A stretch of 64,000 nucleotides of DNA from Pirellulales bacterium (GTDB lineage Bacteria > Planctomycetota > Planctomycetia > Pirellulales > JANQPP01), in contig JANQPP010000214.1 of NCBI GenBank assembly GCA_028289405.1, positions 1 to 64,000 of the forward strand, written 5' to 3'. Position 1 is the stretch's first letter. Every line of letters starts with the position of its first letter. Below are positions 19,122-28,717 of this stretch, piece after piece. The position numbers and the translations under genes are program-made. The notes under the pieces are model-generated. The model was not told where the DNA came from. It saw only the letters and a program-made list of their open reading frames with translations, and did not search any database.

Positions 19122-19810
19122 GAAATGAGTTCCCTAGCGCAGGCAAGATCGAGTGATATCCGTTCCTTCCTTGGGCGGCGGTTTGTAGCTAAGTCCGCGT
19201 TGGCCGTCAAGGCGAGCCGGGGAACTTCCAAGTATGAAGAATCAAGTTTTTAACCAAGTCAGGATCGCGACCGCCACGAACCCTCTGCCCGCATGCTGAA
19301 TCTTCAGTGCGTGAAAGCATTCATCGGCGCCAAAATGGAGCAGTCTTTTCGCTTGCTGTATGGGTACCCGATTGTAGGCATTCCTCATGATCACTATTTT
19401 GGTGCCCACGAGGCTCCGTCAAGGTTTTTTTGGTTGTTTTATTTTGGCGCGAAGTTCGTGTAGTAAGCGATGAAGCCATTCTAGGTGATGCATTACATGC
19501 CTCTGAGAAAATCGACCTATGAGAAAACCCCAAATGTAACACTTGTCCGCTGGACTTGGAGGATCGGTCGCCGCCAAAGATCGAATCGACCATTTACAAA
19601 AGTGGCTGCGCGGAGTGGCGCGCCGGGATTCCTATCCCCATCTATCCGTTTGGAAGCCGCTAACACTGTTTCACGACTGTCGCCAGGGAGATTTAGATCA
19701 TCTCTCATCGAATCCTCGCATTTCTTTCACGGTTTTGAATCATGATTTTTTCTGGCTATGGACGCTGTTAGTCCATGCGACACGTACTAGAAACCGAGGG
19801 TAAACCAGCC

Positions 19811-20773
19811 ATGCAACTTCGAACGACCATTCCCTACCTTTTGCTTCGGACCGCCATTCATGGCGCAAGAAGTGCCGTGAGCCGCGGAGCCTTGGTGGCC
19901 ATTGCCGGGTGTGCGATTTTCATCGCTGCTCCAGCGAAGGCTGACGTCATTTCCGTCCGTATCGCCGATGGCAACGACGATGCCGAGGAACATCTGAATG
20001 AAAACAACAATATCGACCTAGGCAGCAGCGACTTGGAAATCGGCGCTGAAGGGGGCGGCAGCGACGCGCAATTGATCGGCGTGCGATTCCTCGACATCGA
20101 TATTCCCCGGGGCGCAATTATCAACAGCGCGAACATTCAGTTCACCGTGGACGAAACGGACGACGAAGTCCAAGAGGAGCCTATTCGAATTTTTGGTGAA
20201 TTGGGTGAAGCGCTGCGATTCAGTGGCAACGGCGGCGATATTTCCAGCCGAACGCGGACGGGGCTCTCGATTGATTGGGCGGACATTCCGCCGTGGGACA
20301 CCGTGGGCGACGCGGGGCCCGATCAACAAACTCCCGACATCGGGATCCTTGTGCAGGCCATTGTGAATCAAAGCACGTGGGAACCGAATAACGCGATGGT
20401 CCTCATGATGCTCGGACACGAAAATTTTGAACGCACGGCCGAGTCCTTCAACGGAACTCCCGAGGCGGCAGCCTTGCTGACGATCGACTTTGACCCCAAT
20501 AGCTTCTTCGCGTTTGGGGACTACAACGATGATGGGGCAGTCGATTTGGCTGACTATGAAATTCTGAAAGCCAACTTCAATACCGGCACGACCTTCGCCG
20601 AAGGAGACGGCACGTTGGATGGAAAAGTGGACTTGCGCGACTTCGTCGAATTCCTTCGAGAATTCAACGCCGGCGGGGGCAATGCCGCCGCCGTGCCTGA
20701 ACCGAGCACGGTGCTTCTGCTGGGAGCGGGAATCGCTTTGCTGATGGCCTCCACGAAGCGCCGAGCAATTTAG
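19811..20773 (+). CDS. PEP-CTERM protein with dockerin/EF-hand-like repeat
   Basis: MQLRTTIPYLLLRTAIHG...VRIADGNDDAEEHLNENNNIDLGSSDLEIG..., GDYNDDGAVDLADYEILKANF...GDGTLDGKVDLRDFVEFLREF, AVPEPSTVLLLGAGIALLMASTKRR. Confidence 0.9.
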   Translation: MQLRTTIPYLLLRTAIHGARSAVSRGALVAIAGCAIFIAAPAKADVISVRIADGNDDAEEHLNENNNIDLGSSDLEIGAEGGGSDAQLIGVRFLDIDIPRGAIINSANIQFTVDETDDEVQEEPIRIFGELGEALRFSGNGGDISSRTRTGLSIDWADIPPWDTVGDAGPDQQTPDIGILVQAIVNQSTWEPNNAMVLMMLGHENFERTAESFNGTPEAAALLTIDFDPNSFFAFGDYNDDGAVDLADYEILKANFNTGTTFAEGDGTLDGKVDLRDFVEFLREFNAGGGNAAAVPEPSTVLLLGAGIALLMASTKRRAI

Positions 20774-20887
20774 GAAAAGCGACGGATTGAGGGGCTGGCT
20801 TCGGCATGATTGCTTCTGCAGCGGCCATCGCCGGAGCCGGGTCCGATCCGTCCGTAGGGCTTGAAAGTTTACGGCCCTAGACTTTTG

Positions 20888-21610
20888 TTAGCGCACGCTG
20901 TCGGCACGCATTTCGAAGATGGCCAGGTGCATGCCGTCGGCACCGATGAATTCCTCGATGCGAAATTCTCCCGAAACCGTGACGGGGCGAATGTTAAAAT
21001 CGGCGGTCTTGCCAGGGTTCATCTTCACATAGACGCAATCATAAAGTGCCGCGCCTGGGCCAAAACAGCATTCCATGTTGTCCCGTACCAGCACGAATTC
21101 GATGAGGCCGGACTGCTGGAAGCTAGGAAGCATGAACCCGGAGAGGTGCACGGTCTGGCCGACGAGCGCTTCGATTTCCTGGGTGAGCATCTCCCGCTCG
21201 AACGGCTCTCCTTTTTCGATGTCGAACTTCAGGTCGTCGAAGGTGAGCTGTTTCTTACGGGACGGGAGCCCTCTCGGTCGGGCGGGAGCCGCGTCACTTG
21301 CCGCAACCGGAGGAGGCCGGAACATCGCCTCGCGGCGGTCCCTGGCGGAACGCGCGGAGAGGGGCGACGGCTCGATGCCGGAGGGCTCTCGTCGCGCCGT
21401 GGACGATCCTTCGTCCTGCTCGGGCGGGGCAAGTGTTTCTTGAGTCGAAGGTGTCGCGTCGGTCTCCGGAACGGGTGGAGACACAGCCACGGGTTGGACC
21501 GAGCGTGCCGCGTCATCGCAGCCGGAGAGGCACAGGCAAGCCAACATCCCGACCGAGAAGCATGCGGAACGCCGCGTCTTCACCGATGGTCCGCGGAGTA
21601 TACGCGTCAT
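20888..21610 (-). CDS. DUF3299 lipoprotein
   Basis: MTRILRGPSVKTRRSACFSVGMLACLCLSGCDD...; LTFDDLKFDIEKGEPFEREMLTQEIEALVGQTVHLSGFMLPSFQQSGLIEFVLVRDNMECCFGPGAALYDCVYVKM. Start overlaps upstream stop (ATGA). Confidence 0.8.
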   Translation of the reverse strand: MTRILRGPSVKTRRSACFSVGMLACLCLSGCDDAARSVQPVAVSPPVPETDATPSTQETLAPPEQDEGSSTARREPSGIEPSPLSARSARDRREAMFRPPPVAASDAAPARPRGLPSRKKQLTFDDLKFDIEKGEPFEREMLTQEIEALVGQTVHLSGFMLPSFQQSGLIEFVLVRDNMECCFGPGAALYDCVYVKMNPGKTADFNIRPVTVSGEFRIEEFIGADGMHLAIFEMRADSVR

Positions 21611-22293
21611 TGAATGTGGTCGGCCTCCAGCGCGTACCAAGCTTGGCCCAACTCGGCGGAATTCGTCTGATTTACATGAAAAATTCCTGCCACGCGGACC
21701 AAGCCCGACGTGAAGTCCGTGCGGAGCGGCTCGACCAGTTTGACAACAATCCGGTCGCTGATTTTGGGATTGCCCCCGAAGCAGCAGTCTCCTTGGTCCC
21801 GCACGAGCACGAATTCACTCAGCCCATGCGTGCGGCTGCCAGGGTACATGTAGCCCTTGATGAATACCGGCTGCCCGTCAAGCTGCCCCGCGCTGGCCGG
21901 CGGAGTGGGCGTGCGCAAGCTGTTGTCGGGTTGCAACTCGGCATAGGAAATTCGCTGATGTCCTTCGGGAACCTCCGTGGCGTAAATATAGCCCATGCGT
22001 CCCCAGCCCAAGATACCCAGCAGCAGCGACAAAAAGATGCCCCCCTTCGCCAGGCCGCTTCCGGTGAGCTCACGGGGACGAGCGCTGATGGCATTCAGCG
22101 CCATGAACCCCAGGACCACTCCTAGAATTGGCACGATGGCCAAGTACAAATGCAGGAAGGCCACCACGGACAACAGCCCCAGGGCGCAACTCGTCACTGC
22201 CAAGGGACTCAAGGCCTGATACTGTTGAAAGTCCTCCGCGGCCACGGCCTTGGTAACCTGTTCCGCTTTCCAGCTTAAAGTGGCTTGAGACAT
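21607..22293 (-). CDS. DUF4190-like membrane domain fused to DUF3299-like domain
   Basis: SPLAVTSCALGLLSVVAFLHLYLAIVPILGVVLGFMALNAI...QPVFIKGYMYPGSRTHGLSEFVLVRDQGDCCFGGNPKISDRIVVKL; same EFVLVRD..(D/E)CCFG core as the neighbour. Confidence 0.75.
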   Translation of the reverse strand: MSQATLSWKAEQVTKAVAAEDFQQYQALSPLAVTSCALGLLSVVAFLHLYLAIVPILGVVLGFMALNAISARPRELTGSGLAKGGIFLSLLLGILGWGRMGYIYATEVPEGHQRISYAELQPDNSLRTPTPPASAGQLDGQPVFIKGYMYPGSRTHGLSEFVLVRDQGDCCFGGNPKISDRIVVKLVEPLRTDFTSGLVRVAGIFHVNQTNSAELGQAWYALEADHIQ

Positions 22294-22364
22294 GGTTCTT
22301 CAGAAACTCAAAACGCTGAATTAGTGGGATCCAAATGGCTTATACGTGAATTTGTGGAGTTGCT

Positions 22365-23915
22365 CTAACTTCCTTCTCCCTTGGGGGCGGATCCTCGCAG
22401 GATGACCCACATCAGGCAGGCCAAAGCTCCCGCGATGACCAGCGGAGCCACGACGAAAGTGGTTCTGCTGGCGGTGGGAGCGGGCTCCTCCGTGTGCCCG
22501 GCTTGATTCGTTTCCTGAACGGCGGCCACTTGCACTGCGTCCGTCGTCGCATCTTTCTCTTCACTTTCCGAGGCGGCGATCTGCTCTTCCGCGGGTTGCT
22601 CCACCGTATCTTCATTTTGTACCGGTTCTTGCACGGGCTCAACTTCTTCGGAAGTTCCTTCCGAGGCGTCGGCCAGAGTTTCTTCCGGAGGAGTTTCGGT
22701 CGTCTCGTCAACGACGTCGTTGGATTCTTCGGCGGCGGGATCTTCCGAAGAGGGCTGCGCGGAGGGCACAACGAAAGCGCTGGCCCGCTTATACGCTTCG
22801 GGATCGATCTCCGACAATTCCGCCAAGTACTCCTTCGCTTCGGGTTGCGGAGATGCCCGTAGGAAGTTAATCACGGGCACGCGGACCCAACTCGACTGTT
22901 CATCCGCGTTTTTGAAGAGCTCCACGAGACGGTCCGTGACTTCCCAATCGTTCCAACGGGCCAAGTCGTTGATCACCAAATCGGCCAGTTCCGGGCGCTC
23001 AAGCACTTTGCGCAGTCCCTTGACCAGCCGCTCGCGGGGGACGGTTTTCACTTCTTCGCCGTGGACCCGGATGGCCATGATCGCGGCGTAGGTGTCCGTG
23101 TAGTCGGCATCGGGATTGCTGAGGAACAGTTCCTCGGCGAGTTTCAGGCCCTCGGGACCCTTGAGCATGAGGTAACTGTTAATCATCGCGTCCAGCCCAG
23201 CTTTCCTTTGCCGGTCCTCCGAACGCATCATTTCTTCCAGCAGGGGGAGATCTTCTTCGCTGCCGCAGACGCCCAGCATGGTGAGGTACAGCCGCCGGCG
23301 AGTGGCCGGCACGCGTGGATCGTCGATCCAGGCGAGTAGTTTTTCATGCGGTAATTGGTCCTCGAGTTCTTGCACCGTCTCGAAAGCCGCCTTGGCGAAC
23401 TCATCGTAGGTGTCCCGGGCCAACATTTCGTCTTCATCCTCCAGGTAATCGAGGAAGAAGGCGAGGCGTTCCACGTCCGACTTTTCCTCCAGTTGCGGAA
23501 GCTGCCGGACGTATTCGACGGCCCGGCTGCTAAGCGGGATGGGGGTACCCCAACTGATCACGGGCGGTTCGATGCCCAAAACGAGGAACGTCGTCTCCGG
23601 CGGGTTTTCACCGAAATAGATCGTTTCGATGAACTTGCCGGACGGTAGAAATTCACCTCCCCGCAGCACTTCCACGATCTCAAACGCCGTACGACCGCTT
23701 TCTTCATCCTCCGTGCTGGGATCGGGAATCCCTTCCGCTGGTGGCGCGGCCTTGGGGACGCGCTTGGCAAGGACCGCGACATCCGAACGCTGCATCTCCT
23801 CGCTGAAGGTGAGGGAGACGGCACTGCAAAACGGACAGGCTAGCGCGGAGGCTGGCAAGGCCAGGCATAAAACGCCAACCATCGCCCATCCCATCAGCGA
23901 GCCACGTGCGAACAT
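22365..23915 (-). CDS. Secreted/anchored protein with N-terminal CPFC motif, helical repeats, acidic linker and C-terminal TM
   Basis: MFARGSLMGWAMVGVLCLALPASALACPFCSAVSLTFSEEM... HEAT-like helices ... E/T/S-rich tail ... TTFVVAPLVIAGALACLMWVILRGSA. SD GAAAGGAAC before ATG at 23915. Confidence 0.7.
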   Translation of the reverse strand: MFARGSLMGWAMVGVLCLALPASALACPFCSAVSLTFSEEMQRSDVAVLAKRVPKAAPPAEGIPDPSTEDEESGRTAFEIVEVLRGGEFLPSGKFIETIYFGENPPETTFLVLGIEPPVISWGTPIPLSSRAVEYVRQLPQLEEKSDVERLAFFLDYLEDEDEMLARDTYDEFAKAAFETVQELEDQLPHEKLLAWIDDPRVPATRRRLYLTMLGVCGSEEDLPLLEEMMRSEDRQRKAGLDAMINSYLMLKGPEGLKLAEELFLSNPDADYTDTYAAIMAIRVHGEEVKTVPRERLVKGLRKVLERPELADLVINDLARWNDWEVTDRLVELFKNADEQSSWVRVPVINFLRASPQPEAKEYLAELSEIDPEAYKRASAFVVPSAQPSSEDPAAEESNDVVDETTETPPEETLADASEGTSEEVEPVQEPVQNEDTVEQPAEEQIAASESEEKDATTDAVQVAAVQETNQAGHTEEPAPTASRTTFVVAPLVIAGALACLMWVILRGSAPKGEGS

Positions 23916-23980
23916 CGTGAAGTTCCTTTCCGTTGCGAAATTCTGCCGTCGCGGGAAACATGATACCCAGCGGACGACCG

Positions 23981-25471
23981 CTAGGCCGTTGGGCTGAGTG
24001 ATTGGGCCACATCCGTGCGATAGGCTGTCCAGCCAGGCAGCAGCCCAGCTAGCGTCGCCAAAATCACCAGGCCTGGTATCAAGATGACTTCTTTCCAGTC
24101 GAACTGCAACCAATTCAGAGCCACGCCGGTCCGTTCCAGAACCAAAGGGGAAGCCACTCCCACCAAAGCATGGCCCAAGATCCAACCCAACAGCCCTCCA
24201 CCGACGGCCAGCAAGATCGATTCGCAAAGCACGATCCGCATGACCGTGCCGCGATCGGCTCCCAAGGCCCGCATCACGGCGATTTCCCGCCTCCGTTCAC
24301 TCATGGAATTGTAGATGCTCACCAAAATGCCAATGCTGCTGACGATGATGATCAGCACCGTCAGCACCAGCAGTAAATTCTGAATCGGATTCACGATGAC
24401 TTGGAACAGCTTCGTGATTTCCAACACGGGCATCACCGCTTGTGCGACTTGGCCCTCGTTGACCATGTTTGGATAATCGATCGCGTAGAGCACGCTTTTC
24501 ATCTTCACCAACACTGCGGTGACTTCCCGCTGTTCCTCTGGGAGGGGCGTATGATCATGGGCAGGCGTATGATCATGGGCATGATCGTGCCCGTGGTCAT
24601 CGTGATTATGGTCGTGGTCCTCTTGCAGGAAGGCGATTGGTTGAACTGTCAACCCGCTGTGTCGCACCGAGGCGTCTCCAGTGGGTTCCCCGTTTGGGGA
24701 CGGCTCCTTGGCCGCATCCCCCTCATCTGCCGCATCGTACTCATCATGCTCAGCGTGATCGTGATCCTCAGGCCCGTGCTCGTCTCGGTCGTCGCTTTCC
24801 GTATGGTCGACTTCACTTTCCTTGGCGTGCCCCTCGAGCAGGAAAAAACCTTCCATGTTGACGTAGAGGGCATTGTCGTGCGGCGTTCCGGTAGGAGCCA
24901 AAACGCCGACCACCGTGAACGCATCATGCACGTGGCCGTCGTCCGCCCCGTGAGTGGGTTGGAATTTGTCGCCGACCTTGAGGCCCGTTTCCCGAGCAAC
25001 TCGGGCACCAATCACGCCGGAGAAGAAGTCCTCCTGCCGAAAATTCTTGCCCGAACTGAATTCGTATTTTTGCCCTTCGCCCAGTTCGAGCCGGTTGAAT
25101 AGCTCGGGCGTGGTGCCCACGACGCGGAAACCCTGGTAATAATCGCCCATGCAGCAGGGGATGGCGAAGTCGACGCCCGCCGAAAATTTCCCGTCAACGA
25201 ATTCCTTGTAGTAGCTGTAGGGGATGTTCTCCACCGGCGTACTGAGGTGGAAGACCGTATTGAGCACGAGTTGCAGCTTGCCTCCCTTGGCGCCCACGAT
25301 CATGTGGTAGCCCAAGTTTTGCGAACTACGGACGAAAGACTCTTGCACTAGGCCATGGATCACCAGCACCGTGACCACGAGCATCACGCCCAGGGCCATG
25401 GAAAGCGTGGTGAGTGACGAAGCGAGTCCGCGCTGTTGGATGCTGCGCCAAGCGATAATCCACAGATTCAT
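23981..25471 (-). CDS. FtsX/MacB-type ABC permease with His-rich periplasmic insertion
   Basis: 496 aa: IAWRSIQQRGLASSLTTLSMALGVMLVVTVLVIHG...; insert QEDHDHNHDDHGHDHAHDHTPAHDHTPLPEE; C-terminal SIYNSMSERRREIAVMRALGADRGTVMRIVLCES. Confidence 0.9.
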   Translation of the reverse strand: MNLWIIAWRSIQQRGLASSLTTLSMALGVMLVVTVLVIHGLVQESFVRSSQNLGYHMIVGAKGGKLQLVLNTVFHLSTPVENIPYSYYKEFVDGKFSAGVDFAIPCCMGDYYQGFRVVGTTPELFNRLELGEGQKYEFSSGKNFRQEDFFSGVIGARVARETGLKVGDKFQPTHGADDGHVHDAFTVVGVLAPTGTPHDNALYVNMEGFFLLEGHAKESEVDHTESDDRDEHGPEDHDHAEHDEYDAADEGDAAKEPSPNGEPTGDASVRHSGLTVQPIAFLQEDHDHNHDDHGHDHAHDHTPAHDHTPLPEEQREVTAVLVKMKSVLYAIDYPNMVNEGQVAQAVMPVLEITKLFQVIVNPIQNLLLVLTVLIIIVSSIGILVSIYNSMSERRREIAVMRALGADRGTVMRIVLCESILLAVGGGLLGWILGHALVGVASPLVLERTGVALNWLQFDWKEVILIPGLVILATLAGLLPGWTAYRTDVAQSLSPTA

Positions 25472-25528
25472 GCGATCCCTACCTGAATCTCGTTCCCTTG
25501 GAAGGCCACTTCGAGGTGCTGTTTGCTT

Positions 25529-26248
25529 TCATGCCGCGCCAGCGGCGACACGATTGATCTGGTCCAATGGTTCCACACGGGAAAACTGCTCGGCGACCTC
25601 GGGCGTGTGCGTGACGAGCAGCAATGCGGTTTCGTCTTGCCGGCAGGCGGAGACCATAAGCTCGACGATCTGCTGTTGGTGGCCACGATCGACGTTGGCC
25701 GTCGGCTCATCGGCGAGGACGATTTTGGGATGGCTGGCGAGGGCTCGGGCCACGGCCACACGCTGTTGTTCGCCCACCGAAAGCATGCCCGGACGATGCG
25801 TGGCACGATGGCTCAAGCCAACACGGTCAAGCAAATCCTTGGCACGGGAGATATCGGCACCCCGCTTGGTGAAGGCCATGCCCAACAGCACGTTCTCCAG
25901 CGCCGAAAACCCGGCCAACAGGTTGAAGGTTTGGAAGACGTAACCGATGTACGCCGCGCGAAATCGGTCCCGAGCCGCTTCCGACAGCCGGGTGATGTCT
26001 GTCCCGCCGATCTCGATTTGCCCCTCGTCTGGCAGCAAGATGCCGGCGATGAGATGCAGCAGCGTGGTCTTCCCGCCGCCACTTTCGCCCACCAGCACCA
26101 CCTGCTCGCCAGCGGCGATGTCCAGCTTTTCCAGATCGAGGATAGGCAGACGATTGCCATCCGGTTCCCGATAAGACTTGCGGACGTTCTTCAACGTGAG
26201 CATGGAAGAAGCGGGGCTCGTTTTGCGGGGTCGGCGAAGCCGTACCAA
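25529..26248 (-). CDS. ABC transporter ATP-binding protein (LolD/MacB-like)
   Basis: Walker A GESGGGKTT, LSVGEQQRVAVARALASHPKIVLADEPTANVD signature/Walker B. Confidence 0.95.
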   Translation of the reverse strand: MVRLRRPRKTSPASSMLTLKNVRKSYREPDGNRLPILDLEKLDIAAGEQVVLVGESGGGKTTLLHLIAGILLPDEGQIEIGGTDITRLSEAARDRFRAAYIGYVFQTFNLLAGFSALENVLLGMAFTKRGADISRAKDLLDRVGLSHRATHRPGMLSVGEQQRVAVARALASHPKIVLADEPTANVDRGHQQQIVELMVSACRQDETALLLVTHTPEVAEQFSRVEPLDQINRVAAGAA

Positions 26249-26403
26249 ATTGCGTGGCTTCGCGTAAGGGCCGGTCAGTCAATAGCTTGTGCCGAATCGG
26301 GCGTGGCACCCTTTCATCATATCACAACTCTTACGCTACGACAGTGGACGCCGTTTGGTTCGCTGGACGCGCGCCGTGCGAATTTCAGGCGAGGAGGCTG
26401 GCG

Positions 26404-26850
26404 TTATCTCCGCTCGGCGTGTTGGGTTACGCGCCGCAGTTCGCGCTGAGAAGAGGCCTTTTTTAACGCCTGCCGCTTGTCGTGCAACTTCCTTCCGCGA
26501 CAGATGCCGAGCAGAACCTTTGCCCGGCCTTCCTTGAAATACATCTTCAGCGGAACCAGCGTAAGGCCCTTCTGGTACGCCTTTTCCGCCACCTTGCGGA
26601 TCTCCCGACGATGCAACAGCAGCTTGCGGGGACGCTTGGGGTCGTGATTGAACCGATTGGCTTCCACGTATTCCGGAATGTCGCAGCCGACGAGCCACAC
26701 TTCCCCCGCTTTCATACGGCCATGGGCTTCGGCCAGGGAAACCGTCCCCTGCCGCAGGCTTTTCACTTCGCTGCCGACCAAAACGATGCCGCACTCGATT
26801 TTTTCGAGGATGTCGTACTCGTGTCGCGCGCGGCGATTTTCGGCGATCAC
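26404..26850 (-). CDS. smpB: SsrA-binding protein SmpB
   Basis: IAENRRARHEYDILEKIECGIVLVGSEVKSLRQGTVSLAEAHGRMKAGEVWLVGCDIPEYVEANRFNHDPKRPRKLLLHRREI...; likely extends further 5' (KKKKKSSGSAN...). Confidence 0.95.
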   Translation of the reverse strand: MIAENRRARHEYDILEKIECGIVLVGSEVKSLRQGTVSLAEAHGRMKAGEVWLVGCDIPEYVEANRFNHDPKRPRKLLLHRREIRKVAEKAYQKGLTLVPLKMYFKEGRAKVLLGICRGRKLHDKRQALKKASSQRELRRVTQHAERR

Positions 26851-27042
26851 GCGTTCGTTGGACGCGGCATTCGCACTACCGCTGGATTTCTTTTTCTTCT
26901 TGGCGATGGCCGGTTTCCCACTTTTTGCGAGTTTGGATTGGACTTGCGAGCGTGTTCAGTTCGCCCCCTGCCGCGTATTCTAAAAGAAAGAGGCCGGTCG
27001 CTGTAGCAAGGCGGCCCAAACAAACATTTTTCGATCAAGGCC

Positions 27043-27780
27043 ATGTCCGCGTCATTGCCGCAAGCCGAGAACCAACGCAGCAGCCAAGTCTATCTGACTG
27101 GGTTGTTGGAGCTGGAGGCCTGGACTGAATTGCAGTCGCAGGTCTTGCAGTCCATGGCTTGGGAACAGGCGGAACGGCTGCATCTGTTTCTCACGGAACA
27201 CCCGCACGGCGTCTCCGTGGGAAGGCACGGCTCGCGGGCCCACTTTTGCATGCCGTCCGATGAATTGCGGCGACGAGAAATCTCGGTGGCCTGGAAGGAC
27301 CACGCTGGAGGATGTGTGTTCCATGCCCCGGGACAGTTGGCCGTTTACCCCCTCGTTTCGCTAAACGCATTCGACGGAGACTTTCACGTTTTCGAAGAGA
27401 TGTTCCGCCAGGGCCTTGAGGAGTGTGTGTGGTCCTTGGGGGTGCGGCACCGCACGGCTTGGGACGCTCGAGGGCTACTCGGACGATCGGGGCGGCTGAT
27501 CACTATGGGCATCACGGTTCAAGATCGTGCCGTCCGTTTTGGAGCGTGGATCAATGTATGCCCGGACGTGCGATTGATGCGGCGTGTCGCGTCGGATCCG
27601 GAAGCAGGCGTGCGCGCCGGATCTCTCACATTGGAACGTCGAAGGCCGGTCACCATGAGCGAAGTCCGCTCGCATCTGATCGAGCAATTGCCGGCCGCCT
27701 TGGGCTTTCCTCGTTGCCATGTCTATACTGGCCATCCTTGGACTCGTGAACGCGATGGCGTTGTCTGGAGCCTTCCTTGA
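27043..27780 (+). CDS. LipB-like octanoyltransferase family protein, divergent catalytic motifs
   Basis: Fold-typical HPHGVSVGRHGS..., GGCVFHAPGQLAVYPLVSL, GRLITMGITVQDRAVRFGAWINV; ATGA overlap with lipA. Confidence 0.82.
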   Translation: MSASLPQAENQRSSQVYLTGLLELEAWTELQSQVLQSMAWEQAERLHLFLTEHPHGVSVGRHGSRAHFCMPSDELRRREISVAWKDHAGGCVFHAPGQLAVYPLVSLNAFDGDFHVFEEMFRQGLEECVWSLGVRHRTAWDARGLLGRSGRLITMGITVQDRAVRFGAWINVCPDVRLMRRVASDPEAGVRAGSLTLERRRPVTMSEVRSHLIEQLPAALGFPRCHVYTGHPWTRERDGVVWSLP

Positions 27781-28691
27781 TGCAAACTTTGCCCATCATT
27801 TCTCCCGAGGAAACCCTCTCCGATCCGCTTGTGCCTGCCCGGCGGCTGCCCCGCTGGCTGAAGCGGAACATTCCCAAGGGAAACGCCAATCATTTCACGG
27901 AGCGCCTCTTGGATGAGTTGGGGTTGGAAACGGTCTGCGACAATGCCCGCTGCCCCAACCGCATGGAATGTTATTCCCAGAAGACGGCCACCTTCATGAT
28001 CTTGGGGAACGTCTGCACGCGGCCCTGCGGTTTCTGTTCGGTGGCCAAAGGGAAGACATTACCTCTGGAGGGCGACGAGCCGGAACGCGTGGCGGAGGCT
28101 GCCCATCGCTTGGGGCTGAAACACGTGGTCATTACGTCGGTCACCCGCGATGATTTGCCCGACGGAGGTGCCGAGCACTTTTATCGCAGCGTGCTGGCGG
28201 TTCGGGAACGCTGCGGCGCCGTGGTGGAAGTCCTCACGCCCGATTTTCTGGGAAAACCGGGCGCGGTGGAGCGGGTTCTGGCCGCGCGTCCGGAAGTCTT
28301 CAATCACAACACGGAAACCGTGCCCCGCTTGTATCGACAGGTTCGCGGCCGCAAATCGGACTATCGCTGGACGCTAGAACTGCTGCGGCGCGTCAAGGAA
28401 ATTGACCCGGCGATTCGTACCAAGAGCGGGCTCATGCTCGGGCTGGGAGAGACCCGGGAGGAGCTATGGGAAACATTGGCCGACTTGCTGGAAGTGGGGT
28501 GCGACTACCTTACCCTGGGGCAATACCTGCAACCCTCGCCGGAGCATCTAGCGGTCGCAAGGTATGTTCCACCGGAAGAATTCGACGAGCTTGGCCGGCT
28601 GGCACGACGGCTTGGATTCTTGCAAGTCGCCAGCGGCCCCTTCGTACGTTCCAGTTACCACGCGCGGGACATGGTGGAGCAATCCGCTTGA
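27777..28691 (+). CDS. lipA: Lipoyl synthase LipA
   Basis: 304 aa: CDNARCPNRMECYSQKTATFMILGNVCTRPCGFCSVAKGK (both Fe-S motifs), HVVITSVTRDDLPDGGAEHF. Confidence 0.97.
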   Translation: MMQTLPIISPEETLSDPLVPARRLPRWLKRNIPKGNANHFTERLLDELGLETVCDNARCPNRMECYSQKTATFMILGNVCTRPCGFCSVAKGKTLPLEGDEPERVAEAAHRLGLKHVVITSVTRDDLPDGGAEHFYRSVLAVRERCGAVVEVLTPDFLGKPGAVERVLAARPEVFNHNTETVPRLYRQVRGRKSDYRWTLELLRRVKEIDPAIRTKSGLMLGLGETREELWETLADLLEVGCDYLTLGQYLQPSPEHLAVARYVPPEEFDELGRLARRLGFLQVASGPFVRSSYHARDMVEQSA

Positions 28692-28717
28692 CGCCGGTTT
28701 CGTGACGACGGGAGGGC

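Noticed and set aside
19130-19800. Lower-GC intergenic stretch including a 90-aa minus ORF (19321-19593)
   Set aside because: ORF composition is not protein-like and I could not recognise an RNA family; left unannotated.
24401-25102. 233-aa + ORF with alternating I/V/M-rich segment
   Set aside because: Antisense of the permease; the IVPVVIVIMVVVLL stretch is the complement of the His/Asp-rich tract.
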